A program made the position numbers and the translations under genes. The notes beneath the pieces were generated by a model, which saw nothing but the letters and a program-made list of their open reading frames with translations, made no database searches and was not told where the DNA came from. From contig NZ_CAJGZM010000008.1 of NCBI RefSeq assembly GCF_904846175.1, positions 1 to 64,000 of the forward strand: DNA of 64,000 bases, in the 5' to 3' direction. The DNA is from Psychrobacter immobilis. GTDB taxonomy: Bacteria > Pseudomonadota > Gammaproteobacteria > Pseudomonadales > Moraxellaceae. This document shows, piece by piece, positions 27,922 through 37,354 of the stretch (positions within the stretch are counted from its first letter, which is position 1; every line of letters starts with the position of its first letter).

Positions 27922-28083
27922 CTATTTATCGTCTTCTTCGTGATCTTCATGCTCATGTAGCCCTTGCATCATATCTAATGCGGAGTCATCGGTACGCTGC
28001 TGATCTTTTTTATCCAAGCCATCTTGATTGATGTCTTTTGGTGCCATTTTAGTGGTCGAATCCGTTCTATTTGCATCTGTCAT
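27922..28083 (-). CDS. Small acidic His-rich protein, 53 residues, unknown
   Basis: This short ORF starts at an ATG with an excellent ribosome site (AGGAG, 6 nt upstream) and ends with TAG, followed by a bidirectional hairpin. The product begins MTDANRTDSTTKMAPKD and ends LHEHEDHEEDDK: very hydrophilic, no hydrophobic core, with a metal-binding-looking His/Asp/Glu tail. It has no signal peptide. I do not recognise the family. The good translation signal and dedicated terminator argue that it is real; disorder or metal buffering are only possibilities. Confidence 0.65.
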   Translation of the reverse strand: MTDANRTDSTTKMAPKDINQDGLDKKDQQRTDDSALDMMQGLHEHEDHEEDDK

Positions 28084-28569
28084 AAAATACTCCTATTTGT
28101 TTTTATCAATGTCCAATAAAAATTTTTAAAAATATAGTAGGTAAGTTTATTGGCTTTTAATTTTAATTCACTCATTTAGTATGAGATAGCACTGTACGCT
28201 TGTACATACACGGTGTACGCTTGTTTAGTGACGATGTGTAACGATACATCACAAGGATTGATATTTCATAAAAAATGATTGTTTAGATACAGATGATTCA
28301 AAAGCGTATGGCAAGTTAGTAAAATTTATATCGCTAAAGGATTGTTTAATATGGTTTTATGAGAATATATTGAAGCCAGTTTTTTACTTTGCTATGACCA
28401 TGTTTATTGCAAATTTAATAACAGCATCGTTAAATCAGTTTTTTGGTATATATCTGCTATGATGACGGCGTATTTTTTGCGGTTACCGGTTAATTAATGG
28501 TAAATCGCTAAAATATGCTTTTATTTTAGAGTCTTTTTATACTGTCTTTGGGGAAAATAAGGACATTTT
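28084..28569. other. Gene-free control region ahead of the DASS transporter
   Basis: No coding sequence is supported in these 486 bp. TGTACGCTTGT occurs twice as a direct repeat at 28193-28203 and 28214-28224, start to start 21 bp (two helical turns), followed by the imperfect dyad GATGTGTA-acga-TACATCAC near 28233-28252. TATACT at 28538-28543 may be the -10 of the transporter gene. Confidence 0.45.
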
Positions 28570-29994
28570 ATGTCAGAGCAAAAGTTAGATAGCCATCTTC
28601 CTGATGATGGCAATGAGTATTTATTTACCGACACCTTTCCAAAGGGTACCGGTAAAGGGTTGATAGTGGTCGCTATTGCGGCAATTATCAGTATGACTAT
28701 TTATAATGTGTTACCGTACGATATAAGTGCCAATAAAGGCCTCGCGATGTTGTTCTTTATTGGCGTGTTATGGTTGACGGAAGCGGTGCATGTGACCATT
28801 ACAGCGATATTGGTTGTGGTCATAGGGGCACTTATTGGTTTGCCTGACTTCGATGCTGCAATCGGCTTACAGAGCTTTGCCAACCCAATTATTTATTTGT
28901 TCTTTGGTGGTTTTGCATTGGCGGCAGCACTGCATGTACAGCAGTTAGATAGAAAAATTGCGCTCAAGATTCTGTCAATGTCAGGCGGCAATCTTAGAAA
29001 CGCGGTATTCTTAATATTTGGGGTCACAGCGTTCTTATCGATGTGGATATCGAATACGGCTACTGCAGCGATGATGCTGCCATTGGCGCTTGGTATTCTA
29101 ACGCAGGTTGATCGTGAAAAAGACCGTGGCACTTTTGTATTTGTGCTATTAGGTATCGCTTATTCAGCGAGTCTCGGTGGTTTGGGTACGATTGTTGGTT
29201 CGCCGCCCAATGCGATTGCCGCCAAAGCGCTTGATATCGCTTTTGTCGATTGGATGAAGTTTGGTATTCCGATGATGCTGGTGCTGTTGCCATTATTATT
29301 GGGTGCAATGTATTTATTCCTTAAGCCTAATCTTAATCGTCAGGTCACGCTTAATGAAGATGATGAGGCTATTGCATGGAATAAGCCACGTGTGCTGACG
29401 ATTATTGTCTTTATCGTCACCGCACTAAGCTGGATACTTTCTAAGCAAATCGGTGCAGCACTGAATGTCGAAGATATTGACTCTATTGTCGCATTGTTAG
29501 CAGCATCAGCAGTGGTTAGCTTAGGTTTAGTTTCATGGAAGCAAGTGTCTGACAATACCGACTGGGGTGTACTCATGTTGTTTGGTGGCGGTATTGCACT
29601 CTCAACCGTTTTAAAGGTTTCAGGGGCATCTTTGGTTTTGGGTCAAACCGTTGCTAACGGACTTGCATCAGCACCAATTATCATAGTTGTACTGGCAGTT
29701 TCGGCATTTATTATCTTCCTAACGGAGTTTGCCTCTAATACCGCTTCTGCAGCTTTGTTAGTACCTGTCTTTGCTGCCATTGCAGAGCAAATGGGTCTGC
29801 CACCTGCAGTACTAGTGATGATCATCGGTATCGGTGCTTCTTGTGCCTTTATGCTACCGGTTGCGACTCCGCCAAACGCGATTGTCTTTGGTACGGGTCT
29901 GATTAAGCAAACAGAGATGATACGAGTTGGTGTCATACTTAATATCATTGCTACGTTCGTAGTAGGTTTATGGGCGTATTTTTTCTTACTATAG
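28570..29994 (+). CDS. DASS-family sodium:dicarboxylate/sulfate symporter
   Basis: A 474-residue inner-membrane transporter of the divalent anion:sodium symporter (SLC13) family, with roughly 11-12 hydrophobic segments. The paired sodium/substrate motifs are visible: SNTATAAMMLPLALG in the first half and EFASNTASAALLVPV in the second, plus PPNAIAAK and PPNAIVFG. Likely substrates are C4-dicarboxylates, citrate or sulfate; sequence alone does not decide. AAGGA precedes the ATG. A strong terminator follows. Confidence 0.93.
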   Translation: MSEQKLDSHLPDDGNEYLFTDTFPKGTGKGLIVVAIAAIISMTIYNVLPYDISANKGLAMLFFIGVLWLTEAVHVTITAILVVVIGALIGLPDFDAAIGLQSFANPIIYLFFGGFALAAALHVQQLDRKIALKILSMSGGNLRNAVFLIFGVTAFLSMWISNTATAAMMLPLALGILTQVDREKDRGTFVFVLLGIAYSASLGGLGTIVGSPPNAIAAKALDIAFVDWMKFGIPMMLVLLPLLLGAMYLFLKPNLNRQVTLNEDDEAIAWNKPRVLTIIVFIVTALSWILSKQIGAALNVEDIDSIVALLAASAVVSLGLVSWKQVSDNTDWGVLMLFGGGIALSTVLKVSGASLVLGQTVANGLASAPIIIVVLAVSAFIIFLTEFASNTASAALLVPVFAAIAEQMGLPPAVLVMIIGIGASCAFMLPVATPPNAIVFGTGLIKQTEMIRVGVILNIIATFVVGLWAYFFLL

Positions 29995-30022
29995 TTTAAG
30001 CCGTAATTTATTCGTCTAGATG

Positions 30023-30058
30023 AAACCCGATACTTAAGCTTAAATATCGGGTTTTTTA
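30023..30058 (+). terminator. Terminator of the DASS transporter gene
   Basis: Hairpin with arms aaacccgata and tatcgggttt followed by a T run. Confidence 0.85.
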
Positions 30059-30115
30059 TTTCTTTTTATTCTTAGTCGTTGTACAACATAGTAATTTGTG
30101 AGGAAGAAAAACAGG

Positions 30116-30904
30116 ATGGTGCACTCTAATAATCAACAATTCAACACTATTGCGGCTATCTCAGACATTCATAGTAATGTCTTTGCACTTGAAGCTGTGC
30201 TTGCTGATATCAAACATCGAGATATTGATCAAGTTATTAATCTCGGCGATATTCTATATGGGCCGATTGCACCTAAAGCCACGTATGAGCTTTTAACTAA
30301 ATATCAAGGCGATATTATTACTATTCGTGGTAATCAAGATAGACAGATTTATGAAGCTACGACAGTAGAGATGAAAGACAATTCTACGCTGACTTTCGTT
30401 ATAAAAGATTTGCCTGAAATGGCGATAAGATGGATGCAGAACTTGCCTTTTGATTATAATTTGAATGAAGATATATATCTGTGCCATGGGTCACCAGCCG
30501 ACGACATGGTATATCTATTAGAAAATATCGAAACAGGGCAGCCGACGTTGCGTAATAACGCAGATATTTTAGCATTGCTCAACGGTATCGACAGTCCAGT
30601 TATCGTATGTGGCCATACTCATATTCCGCGTACGGTAATGCTATCTACAGGACAAATTGTTATTAATACAGGTAGCGTTGGCTATCCCGCTTATACAGAT
30701 GATTTACCCATCGTGCATAAAATGCAGACTTATTCGCCCTATGCCAATTACGCTCTTATTAAATGTGTTGAAAATAAACAAGGTAAACAGTGGCAAACTG
30801 AGCATATTAGAGTGCCTTACGATTATGAAGCAGCGGCTAAATTGGCGTTAGCAAATGGTCGTGAAGATTGGGCATTTGCATTAAGGACAGGGCGGGTATT
30901 GTAA
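30116..30904 (+). CDS. Calcineurin-like metallophosphoesterase (YfcE type)
   Basis: A 262-residue phosphoesterase of the MPP superfamily. The metal-binding blocks are in order: SDIHSN (DxH), LGDILYGP (GDxxxxG), GNQDR (GNxD), LCHGSP and CGHTHIPR (GHTH). The ATG at 30116 (MVHSNNQ) follows AGGAAG by 9 nt; a GTG 18 nt upstream is less likely. The substrate is unknown; relatives hydrolyse phosphodiesters. It leads a small plus-strand cluster with the DUF1543 gene and an unknown ORF. Confidence 0.88.
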   Translation: MVHSNNQQFNTIAAISDIHSNVFALEAVLADIKHRDIDQVINLGDILYGPIAPKATYELLTKYQGDIITIRGNQDRQIYEATTVEMKDNSTLTFVIKDLPEMAIRWMQNLPFDYNLNEDIYLCHGSPADDMVYLLENIETGQPTLRNNADILALLNGIDSPVIVCGHTHIPRTVMLSTGQIVINTGSVGYPAYTDDLPIVHKMQTYSPYANYALIKCVENKQGKQWQTEHIRVPYDYEAAAKLALANGREDWAFALRTGRVL

Positions 30905-30994
30905 CTGGAAAATAGTCAAAGTGTCTTTAGATCAAGCTGATAATATTGATTGTGGTAACTATAATTCCTATATATCTAATAAGGACTAAATAAC

Positions 30995-31585
30995 ATGCCA
31001 ACGCTATTTATGGTTCAACTCGGTGGTCGCCCTAAAGGTCGTTTGATCGAACAGCACGATATTTTCTTTGGTATAGCCAATCAAGTGAGTGAGCTGGTAG
31101 ACGATATCAATCAGCATTGGCCTGAAGTCAAAAATAAATGGCACATTGACTCGTATCGAGCGATTAGTAAAGTTGATAATTATGCGATTAAATTGGTCGA
31201 ATCAAGTAGCCAAGCGGAGAGTGCCAACGATTTAAAGTTATTCTTTATCAATTTAGGTGGTTATCAGCGCGGCAGTTTTGAGGAATTTCATTACAAACTG
31301 CTTACTGTTGCTGCTACTCAAGCGGACGCCATTAAGCAAGCAAAGCAGAGCGAGTTTTATAAAGCGTTTACTTATAAAGATAAAGAGTCGCCTTTTAATG
31401 CCGCCTCGCATATTGATGATAAGTTTGCGGTGGATATCGATGATATATACAACATCAATGACCTTATCTCAAATATTCAGCTGTTAATTGAGCCGATTAC
31501 TAATGAGAGTCATGAGCTTGTGAATGCTGATGATAAAGAGTACGTTGGTTATCTCAGTATCAAGAATTTAAGGAAATTAGCATAA
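30995..31585 (+). CDS. DUF1543-domain protein
   Basis: A 196-residue cytoplasmic protein. The N terminus, LFMVQLGGRPKGRLIEQHD, is the DUF1543 hallmark, and a second copy-like segment near residues 85-110 (LFFINLGGYQRGSFEEFHY) shows the same L(G/N)LGG-x-x-x-G-x-x-E-x-H pattern, suggesting an internal duplication. No function is known for the family. AAGGA precedes the ATG. The next ORF starts one base after this stop. Confidence 0.8.
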   Translation: MPTLFMVQLGGRPKGRLIEQHDIFFGIANQVSELVDDINQHWPEVKNKWHIDSYRAISKVDNYAIKLVESSSQAESANDLKLFFINLGGYQRGSFEEFHYKLLTVAATQADAIKQAKQSEFYKAFTYKDKESPFNAASHIDDKFAVDIDDIYNINDLISNIQLLIEPITNESHELVNADDKEYVGYLSIKNLRKLA

Positions 31586-31586
31586 T

Positions 31587-31904
31587 ATGGCTTTAGATAT
31601 GTACTATAAAAATGGCATCATTCGTAAAATGCGTTGCCAGATACCTGATGAGCTATTGACCACTCTTTATCAGGTCTACAATAATGCCAATTTTCCACAA
31701 TTGACGTGGTTAATTGATAACCTTTATGAAAATTCGCAGATTCAGCCTGATGTCGCTAAGTCATTAGCTGATGAGTTGGTCACGTTTGAGAGATTAATAC
31801 TTTCGTTGCACCTGCCTTTTCCTATGCTGTCACTGCAAAAGCTGCATACCTTCTTTACGGGAGCTGCTACTAGTCGACAGCTCATTTATACCAGTAACGC
31901 TTAA
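31587..31904 (+). CDS. Hypothetical protein, 105 residues
   Basis: Begins one base after the DUF1543 stop, so it is probably translationally coupled to it. The product (MALDMYYKNGIIRKMRCQIP...) is soluble and helical with a Leu-rich middle and no signal peptide, metal motif or recognised domain. The chosen ATG is preceded by AGGAAATTAGC within the upstream gene. It may act with the DUF1543 protein, by position only. Confidence 0.65.
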   Translation: MALDMYYKNGIIRKMRCQIPDELLTTLYQVYNNANFPQLTWLIDNLYENSQIQPDVAKSLADELVTFERLILSLHLPFPMLSLQKLHTFFTGAATSRQLIYTSNA

Positions 31905-32113
31905 TTTTACTCTTTAGGCCGTTTTCATTAGTTTTAGGGCGTGCTTGATGGATTGATGGTTTAACCATGGGCATAAAAAAACTATTACATTATGGATGCC
32001 ATCAAAGCTAGGGCTCTCAAAACCGCTAAAAGATTTCAATGTGTCAACTAGGCACTATAACCATCTTGAATCATGCTCAAATTACCCCCATAATCTAACC
32101 ACTTCCAAATAAT

Positions 32114-32126
32114 AAATAGCCTAAGC
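32114..32126 (+). repeat. Copy of the dispersed 13-mer AAATAGCCTAAGC
   Basis: Exact copy ending only 4 bp before the hrpA ATG at 32131, where a ribosome site would be expected. Confidence 0.8.
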
Positions 32127-32130
32127 AAAT

Positions 32131-35100
32131 ATGCCCAATACTTCTAAGAATGTCGCAGAAACTCCTACTGAAAATATAACCAACGAATTAAGCTCCAATC
32201 CCCTTAGCTGCAATGACATCAGCTCTAATAGATCAAGTAAAGCTGCCAACCCAAGTAATGATGACTCAAATATCATGATAAACAGCGATAACGCATCTTC
32301 GCACGCTAAGGTTGCCGCTGATTTACCAGTTTTAGCTAAAGACAGTTATTTTCTTAGCCGCTTAGAGCGTGAGCTGGCGCGTGCCGTTGTGGCTAACAGT
32401 AAGAGAGATAAGAAAGTTTCTGATAGTAAAGCAGAGGATGAGCTCGCTAAAAAACGTGCGCAGTATGACAAGATAAAAACCCGCTCACAGCAAGCGGTGC
32501 AGGCACGTATGGATAGTATCCCAGACAAACTGGCAGAAAAACTAAATCTTGATTTGCCCGTGAGTCAACGTGCTGATGATTTAATTCAAGGTATTATTGA
32601 CAACCAAGTGATTATCGTCGCAGGTGAGACCGGCTCTGGTAAAACCACCCAATTACCGAAATTAGCAATGCTGGCAGGTCGCGGTATTACAGGACAAATA
32701 GGGCATACACAGCCAAGACGACTGGCTGCTAGAAGTGTGGCAAACCGTATCGCTGAAGAATTGGGTGAGCAACTCGGTAATACCGTCAGTTTCAAGATTC
32801 GTTTTAATGAACAAGGCACCGCGCAATCCGTCGTGAAGCTCATGACTGATGGTATTCTTCTGGCTGAATTGGGGCATGATCGTTTTTTAAGTAAATACGA
32901 CACCATTATTATTGATGAAGCTCATGAGCGTAGCTTAAATATTGACTTTATTATGGGCTATCTAAAAAAACTACTGCCCAAGCGCCCTGATTTAAAAGTC
33001 ATAATTACCTCTGCAACGCTTGATACCAAGCGTTTTAGCGAATACTTTAGCCGTTATGATAATAAGCTAAAACGCAACGTACCTGCGCCGATTTTTAATG
33101 TCGAAGGGCGTAGTTTCCCCGTTGAAGTCCGTTATCGTCCATTAACCGATGAGCCAGTAAACAGCTCTGATGATGATAGCTACGACGATTTTGAAGAGAA
33201 TCTGCCACGTGCTGTGGTTGCGGCAGTCGAAGAGTGCTTTAGCGATGCACAGAATAAAGGTCATGCTGACCAAGCGGATATTTTAATATTTGCCGCGACC
33301 GAAGCAGAGATTCGTGAGCTGCAAGAGGTACTTGAGCGTCATGGGCCGAAACACACCGAAATATTGCCGCTATTTGCACGGCAAACTTACGAAGAGCAGC
33401 AGCGCATCTTTCAGCCTTCAGGTCGTGGTCGGCGTATCGTTATCGCGACCAACGTTGCTGAAACTGCACTGACCGTACCTGGCATTCGTTATGTGATTGA
33501 CTTAGGATTTGCGCGGATATCACGCTATTCTTATCGCTCGCGCGTACAGCGTTTACCGATTGAAGCTATCTCACAAGCCGCTGCCAATCAGCGTAAAGGG
33601 CGTTGTGGTCGTGTCGCACCTGGCGTTTGTATTCGCCTTTATAGCGAAGAGGATTTTACTGGTCGTCCTGAGTTTACAGAACCTGAGATTTTACGTACCA
33701 ATCTTGCATCCGTTATTTTACAGATGGCCAATCTGCGTTTAGGCAGTGTCGATGACTTTGCCTTTATTGAGCCGCCCGATAGCCGTTTGGTCACTGATGG
33801 GCATAAATTGCTTGATGAGTTAGGCGCGATTACCTCTAAAAATGAAGTAACTACCACTAAGCAAACTACCAAGCCCAAAAAAGGTCTTGATCATCTGGTT
33901 CTGACAGCGACTGGTCAAAAGATGGCACGTATGCCCATTGATCCAAGGCTAGCACGTATGTTGGTTGCTGGTTCTGACTTTGATTGTATCCGTGAAATGC
34001 TCATCGTTGTCGCTGCGCTTGCCGTCCAAGATCCACGCGAGCGTCCAGTAAATAAGCGCCAGCAAGCGGATCAAAAGCATGCTGAGTTTCGTCAAGATGA
34101 CTCTGACTTTTTATTCTATCTGAGCCTGTGGAAAGCGCTGTTCGAAAAAGATGAAGACGGCAACAAGTTGTCTGGTAATCAGCGTAAGAATTTTACCAAG
34201 AAAAACTATCTGAGCTTCCCGCGTGTCCGCGAATGGAGCCAAACCCATCGCCAGCTAGTACAAATGGTTACTGAGCTGAAGCTGACCGATGTTAAAGATG
34301 TACAAACTACTGATAAAGGTAATGATAAAAATACTTCATTAGAGAATACTACTAGCGACCCTACCGGGATTGAAGATGAAGAACTCAAAGCCGTTAAATA
34401 TGCCAATTTACATCGCGCGCTATTGACAGGTTTGTTATCTACGATTGCTCATAAAACCGAAAATCGTGGTGAATACTTAGCGGCTCGCCAACAGAAAGCC
34501 AAAATCTTCCCCGCGAGTACGGTGTTTAAACAAGTGCCGCCTTGGGTCATGGCCTTTGAAGTGGTGGAAACATCGCAAGTCTTTATGCGTACCGTTGCTA
34601 AGATTGAACCAGAATGGATTATCTCAGCGGCAGGCGACTTATTAAAATATCACTACTTTGAGCCGCATTGGTCGAAAAAGACGGGTCGAGTCAAAGCATA
34701 CGCACAGATTAGCTTATTTGGTCTGATTATTATTAGTAAACAGCTGACCAACTATGAGCAAGTGAACTTGGCTGAGTCGCGAGAAATCTTCATCCGTGAT
34801 GGTTTGGTGACCGGTAATTTAGGTCGGCAAGCGCCATTTTTACAGCATAATATGGATAAAATCGCTGATATTGAACGCATCGAAGATAAATTGCGTCGTC
34901 GTGATTTATTGGTCGATGAAGAAGCGCTGTATCAGTTTTATGATAAAAAAATTCCCGAGCATATTGCCAGTCGCAAAGCGTTTGAGGATTGGCGTGCCGA
35001 AGTGGAAAAAACCGATGCTAAATATTTATTCTTTACCGATGATGATGTGCTTAATAGCCAAGCGCCAACGACAGGCGATTTCCCAGAAGTTTGGAAATTG

Positions 35101-36462
35101 GGCGATTTAAAATTACCGCTGCGCTATGTCTTTGATCCCTCGAGCGATGATGATGGCGTAACCATTCGCGTACCACTGGTAGCGCTACCGCAGCTTGATG
35201 CGATCGAGCTATTGTGGGGCGTACCCGGTTGGCGCTATGAGCTGGTATTGCAATTGCTCAAGTCATTGCCCAAGGATATTCGCCGTCAAATCGTACCGAT
35301 TCCCGACACGGCCGATAGCTTGTTTGATGAATTGCAGCCCTCTGGTGGTCAAGGCTTGCTTAAGCAGCTATGCCAAGCATTAAATCGTCGCGGCATTATG
35401 TCAGTGACGCCAGATAGCTTTAATCCTGCTAGTATTGATCGCTATTTGCAGCCGCAAATCTGCGTGGTCGATGACAAAAACCGCATTATCGAAAAAGGTC
35501 GCGACCTGCAAACGCTGCAAATTCGCCATGCTAGTGAAACCAGACAAGCGGTGAATGAGCAGCAGGGAACGCACACCGAATTCCCTGAGCATTTTGCCTT
35601 TAGCAAAAACCATCATAGCGCAGGCGTGGTGATGAAGCAGTTTGCTGCCTTGGTTGCCGACGCGTCAGGCGAAGCGGTATCGATTCATCAATATACTGAT
35701 GTGAATGCAGCGTTGCAGGCGCACCGTATCGGGGTTTTGACCCTGATTAAAGGTAAACTTGGCGCGAAGAAAAAACAGCTCACTAGCCAAATCGATAAGA
35801 TATTCAAATTGGCGTTTGCGCCACTCGGGGATATGGAAAAGCTGAAAACCATCGTTATCGATGCAGCATTGGATGCAGCGCTTGAAGAGCATTACGTGTT
35901 ATTTGATCATAGTGCTGATTTACCTGAAAGTGCTGATGATAGTGCTGTGGCGCTTGCAGAAGAATTGCCCTTTACACCAGAAGAGTATGAAAAAACCTTG
36001 GAAGTGGTGGCGGGAAACTTCCTATTGACCGGTCAAAGTGTGATAAAAACGCTTAAAAATGTCTATACGCGCTGGCAACGTATTCGCCAAAGTTTATTGA
36101 TGCTTGATCGTGAGATATTTGGCGAGTCTATCGAAGATATCGAAGACCAGCTAGGGGATTTGCAGTTGGCTGATTTTGTTTATCGCATGGATTATAGCCA
36201 TTGGCAGCAGTATCCGCGCTATTTGGAGGCATTAGAGATTCGTATCGAACGCCTTGAGCATAATATTGAATCCGACCTCGACGGTGTCTATGCCCTTGAT
36301 GAGCATATGGAGCGGCTGGCAAATCGTGCCAATGATAAAGCCATCAGTGACTACCGCTGGATGGTGGAGGAATATCGCATTCAACTCTTCGCGCAACCGA
36401 TGAAAACCCGCATGGCGGTATCACCAAAGCGTCTAAGCAAGATGTGGGATAAGATGAGTTAA
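32131..36462 (+). CDS. hrpA: ATP-dependent RNA helicase HrpA
   Basis: A 1443-residue DEAH-box helicase. Walker A GETGSGKT is at 165-172, DEAH at 262-265 and SAT at 294-296; the RNA-helicase C domain with QRKGRCGR follows, then the helicase-associated and OB-fold regions, and the long C-terminal DUF3418 half typical of HrpA. The length exceeds E. coli HrpA (1300) because of an Asn/Ser-rich N-terminal extension of about 70 residues and an insert near 700-750. HrpA resolves stalled ribosomes and remodels RNA. No Shine-Dalgarno is seen; the 13-mer repeat occupies its place. Confidence 0.95.
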   Translation: MPNTSKNVAETPTENITNELSSNPLSCNDISSNRSSKAANPSNDDSNIMINSDNASSHAKVAADLPVLAKDSYFLSRLERELARAVVANSKRDKKVSDSKAEDELAKKRAQYDKIKTRSQQAVQARMDSIPDKLAEKLNLDLPVSQRADDLIQGIIDNQVIIVAGETGSGKTTQLPKLAMLAGRGITGQIGHTQPRRLAARSVANRIAEELGEQLGNTVSFKIRFNEQGTAQSVVKLMTDGILLAELGHDRFLSKYDTIIIDEAHERSLNIDFIMGYLKKLLPKRPDLKVIITSATLDTKRFSEYFSRYDNKLKRNVPAPIFNVEGRSFPVEVRYRPLTDEPVNSSDDDSYDDFEENLPRAVVAAVEECFSDAQNKGHADQADILIFAATEAEIRELQEVLERHGPKHTEILPLFARQTYEEQQRIFQPSGRGRRIVIATNVAETALTVPGIRYVIDLGFARISRYSYRSRVQRLPIEAISQAAANQRKGRCGRVAPGVCIRLYSEEDFTGRPEFTEPEILRTNLASVILQMANLRLGSVDDFAFIEPPDSRLVTDGHKLLDELGAITSKNEVTTTKQTTKPKKGLDHLVLTATGQKMARMPIDPRLARMLVAGSDFDCIREMLIVVAALAVQDPRERPVNKRQQADQKHAEFRQDDSDFLFYLSLWKALFEKDEDGNKLSGNQRKNFTKKNYLSFPRVREWSQTHRQLVQMVTELKLTDVKDVQTTDKGNDKNTSLENTTSDPTGIEDEELKAVKYANLHRALLTGLLSTIAHKTENRGEYLAARQQKAKIFPASTVFKQVPPWVMAFEVVETSQVFMRTVAKIEPEWIISAAGDLLKYHYFEPHWSKKTGRVKAYAQISLFGLIIISKQLTNYEQVNLAESREIFIRDGLVTGNLGRQAPFLQHNMDKIADIERIEDKLRRRDLLVDEEALYQFYDKKIPEHIASRKAFEDWRAEVEKTDAKYLFFTDDDVLNSQAPTTGDFPEVWKLGDLKLPLRYVFDPSSDDDGVTIRVPLVALPQLDAIELLWGVPGWRYELVLQLLKSLPKDIRRQIVPIPDTADSLFDELQPSGGQGLLKQLCQALNRRGIMSVTPDSFNPASIDRYLQPQICVVDDKNRIIEKGRDLQTLQIRHASETRQAVNEQQGTHTEFPEHFAFSKNHHSAGVVMKQFAALVADASGEAVSIHQYTDVNAALQAHRIGVLTLIKGKLGAKKKQLTSQIDKIFKLAFAPLGDMEKLKTIVIDAALDAALEEHYVLFDHSADLPESADDSAVALAEELPFTPEEYEKTLEVVAGNFLLTGQSVIKTLKNVYTRWQRIRQSLLMLDREIFGESIEDIEDQLGDLQLADFVYRMDYSHWQQYPRYLEALEIRIERLEHNIESDLDGVYALDEHMERLANRANDKAISDYRWMVEEYRIQLFAQPMKTRMAVSPKRLSKMWDKMS

Positions 36463-36485
36463 GATGGGATTTTATCTTATAGTGT

Positions 36486-36552
36486 GTAGGGTACGCCTAG
36501 CGCACCATTTTCATGAGATGCATTTCTTATCGGTGCGCTAGGCACACCCTAC
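36486..36552. repeat. REP-like inverted repeat
   Basis: Two 21-nt arms (36486-36506 GTAGGGTACGCCTAGCGCACC; 36532-36552) are complementary except at two positions and enclose a 25-nt loop. A half copy, CGCTAAGCGCACCCTAC, lies at 37261-37277 on the other side of the flavin-barrel gene. The core GTAGGGTGCGC-type word is a known kind of dispersed palindrome in proteobacteria. Confidence 0.75.
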
Positions 36553-36658
36553 GTAAACTATTGTTTGAGTGCGTCAACCTAAGGCAAAAATATTTTTATT
36601 TATCATATTTAAAAAGTTTTATCCAGTGTTTATGATTATCAAAGGTAGTTACCAGAGT

Positions 36659-37165
36659 TTATACCAATTTATCCATCATACTAGGATATTTAATCCAGCG
36701 GTAATCATCAACTTTAAACTCTCTTACATTAGTAAAGTCAGACCAAATTAACTGACTTCCTTTTGTCCATTTTAAAGATTGAATTCGAGTGTTTACTCGC
36801 AATTTCTCTTCATTCTTAGCAGGTCTTAGTTCTCCTAATTTAGCGTATAGTCTTACACCTGGGTAATCGTCGAATTGCCCTTTGATAAAAGATGATAACC
36901 AAAAACACTTGCTTGAGTTGACTGCGCTAATACAAACATTATTGTTTTGTCTTAAGTTTTCTGCTAATTGTTCAGAAAAAGAATCGAATAGAAATCCTGT
37001 CCCATCTTCATTTAGAAAGACAGTTCCTATCGGAGTAATATTTGGCATTCCATTCTTAGAAACACTGGCAATATTTGCATGCATATTCGATTTTTGAGCC
37101 TTAGCAAAGACTTTTTTGATTGTATTCCAATTGATTAGATCTATATCCATTTTTATTAGTTCCAT
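36659..37165 (-). CDS. Pyridoxamine-phosphate-oxidase-like flavin split-barrel protein
   Basis: A 168-residue protein with the split-barrel pattern of PNPOx-like FMN-binding proteins: NIASVSKNGMPNITPIGTVFL near residue 32, FLFDSFSEQLAENLRQNNNVCISA in the middle and VRLYAKLGELRPAKN later. Function is unknown. The gene is visibly richer in A+T than its neighbours and sits between a REP-like palindrome (36486) and a half copy of it (37261), which suggests acquisition. Met6 has a better ribosome site (GGAAC, 9 nt upstream) than Met1, so the protein may be 163 residues. Confidence 0.75.
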   Translation of the reverse strand: MELIKMDIDLINWNTIKKVFAKAQKSNMHANIASVSKNGMPNITPIGTVFLNEDGTGFLFDSFSEQLAENLRQNNNVCISAVNSSKCFWLSSFIKGQFDDYPGVRLYAKLGELRPAKNEEKLRVNTRIQSLKWTKGSQLIWSDFTNVREFKVDDYRWIKYPSMMDKLV

Positions 37166-37260
37166 TTGTTTTGTTAAATGATACTAAGATTAAAAAATAA
37201 AAAGTGCAAGTAACATGTATTGTACGTACGATTTTTATATGATATCTCTCTCATTAATAC

Positions 37261-37277
37261 GCTAAGCGCACCCTACA
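37261..37277. repeat. Half copy of the REP-like repeat
   Basis: CGCTAAGCGCACCCTAC resembles the right arm of the palindrome at 36532-36552, in the same orientation, and continues with ACAAACTT as that arm continues with GTAAACTA. Confidence 0.6.
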
Positions 37278-37309
37278 CAAACTTAAATCCTAAATAGAAA
37301 AAAAGGCCA

Positions 37310-37340
37310 GATTAGCAATCGCTAACCCAGCCTTTTTATT
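37310..37340 (-). terminator. Terminator of aspA
   Basis: Imperfect hairpin (aaaaaggc...gattagc / gctaacc...gccttttt) with A and T flanks, just beyond the aspA stop. Confidence 0.7.
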
Positions 37341-37354
37341 CAGCTAAAGCCAAA

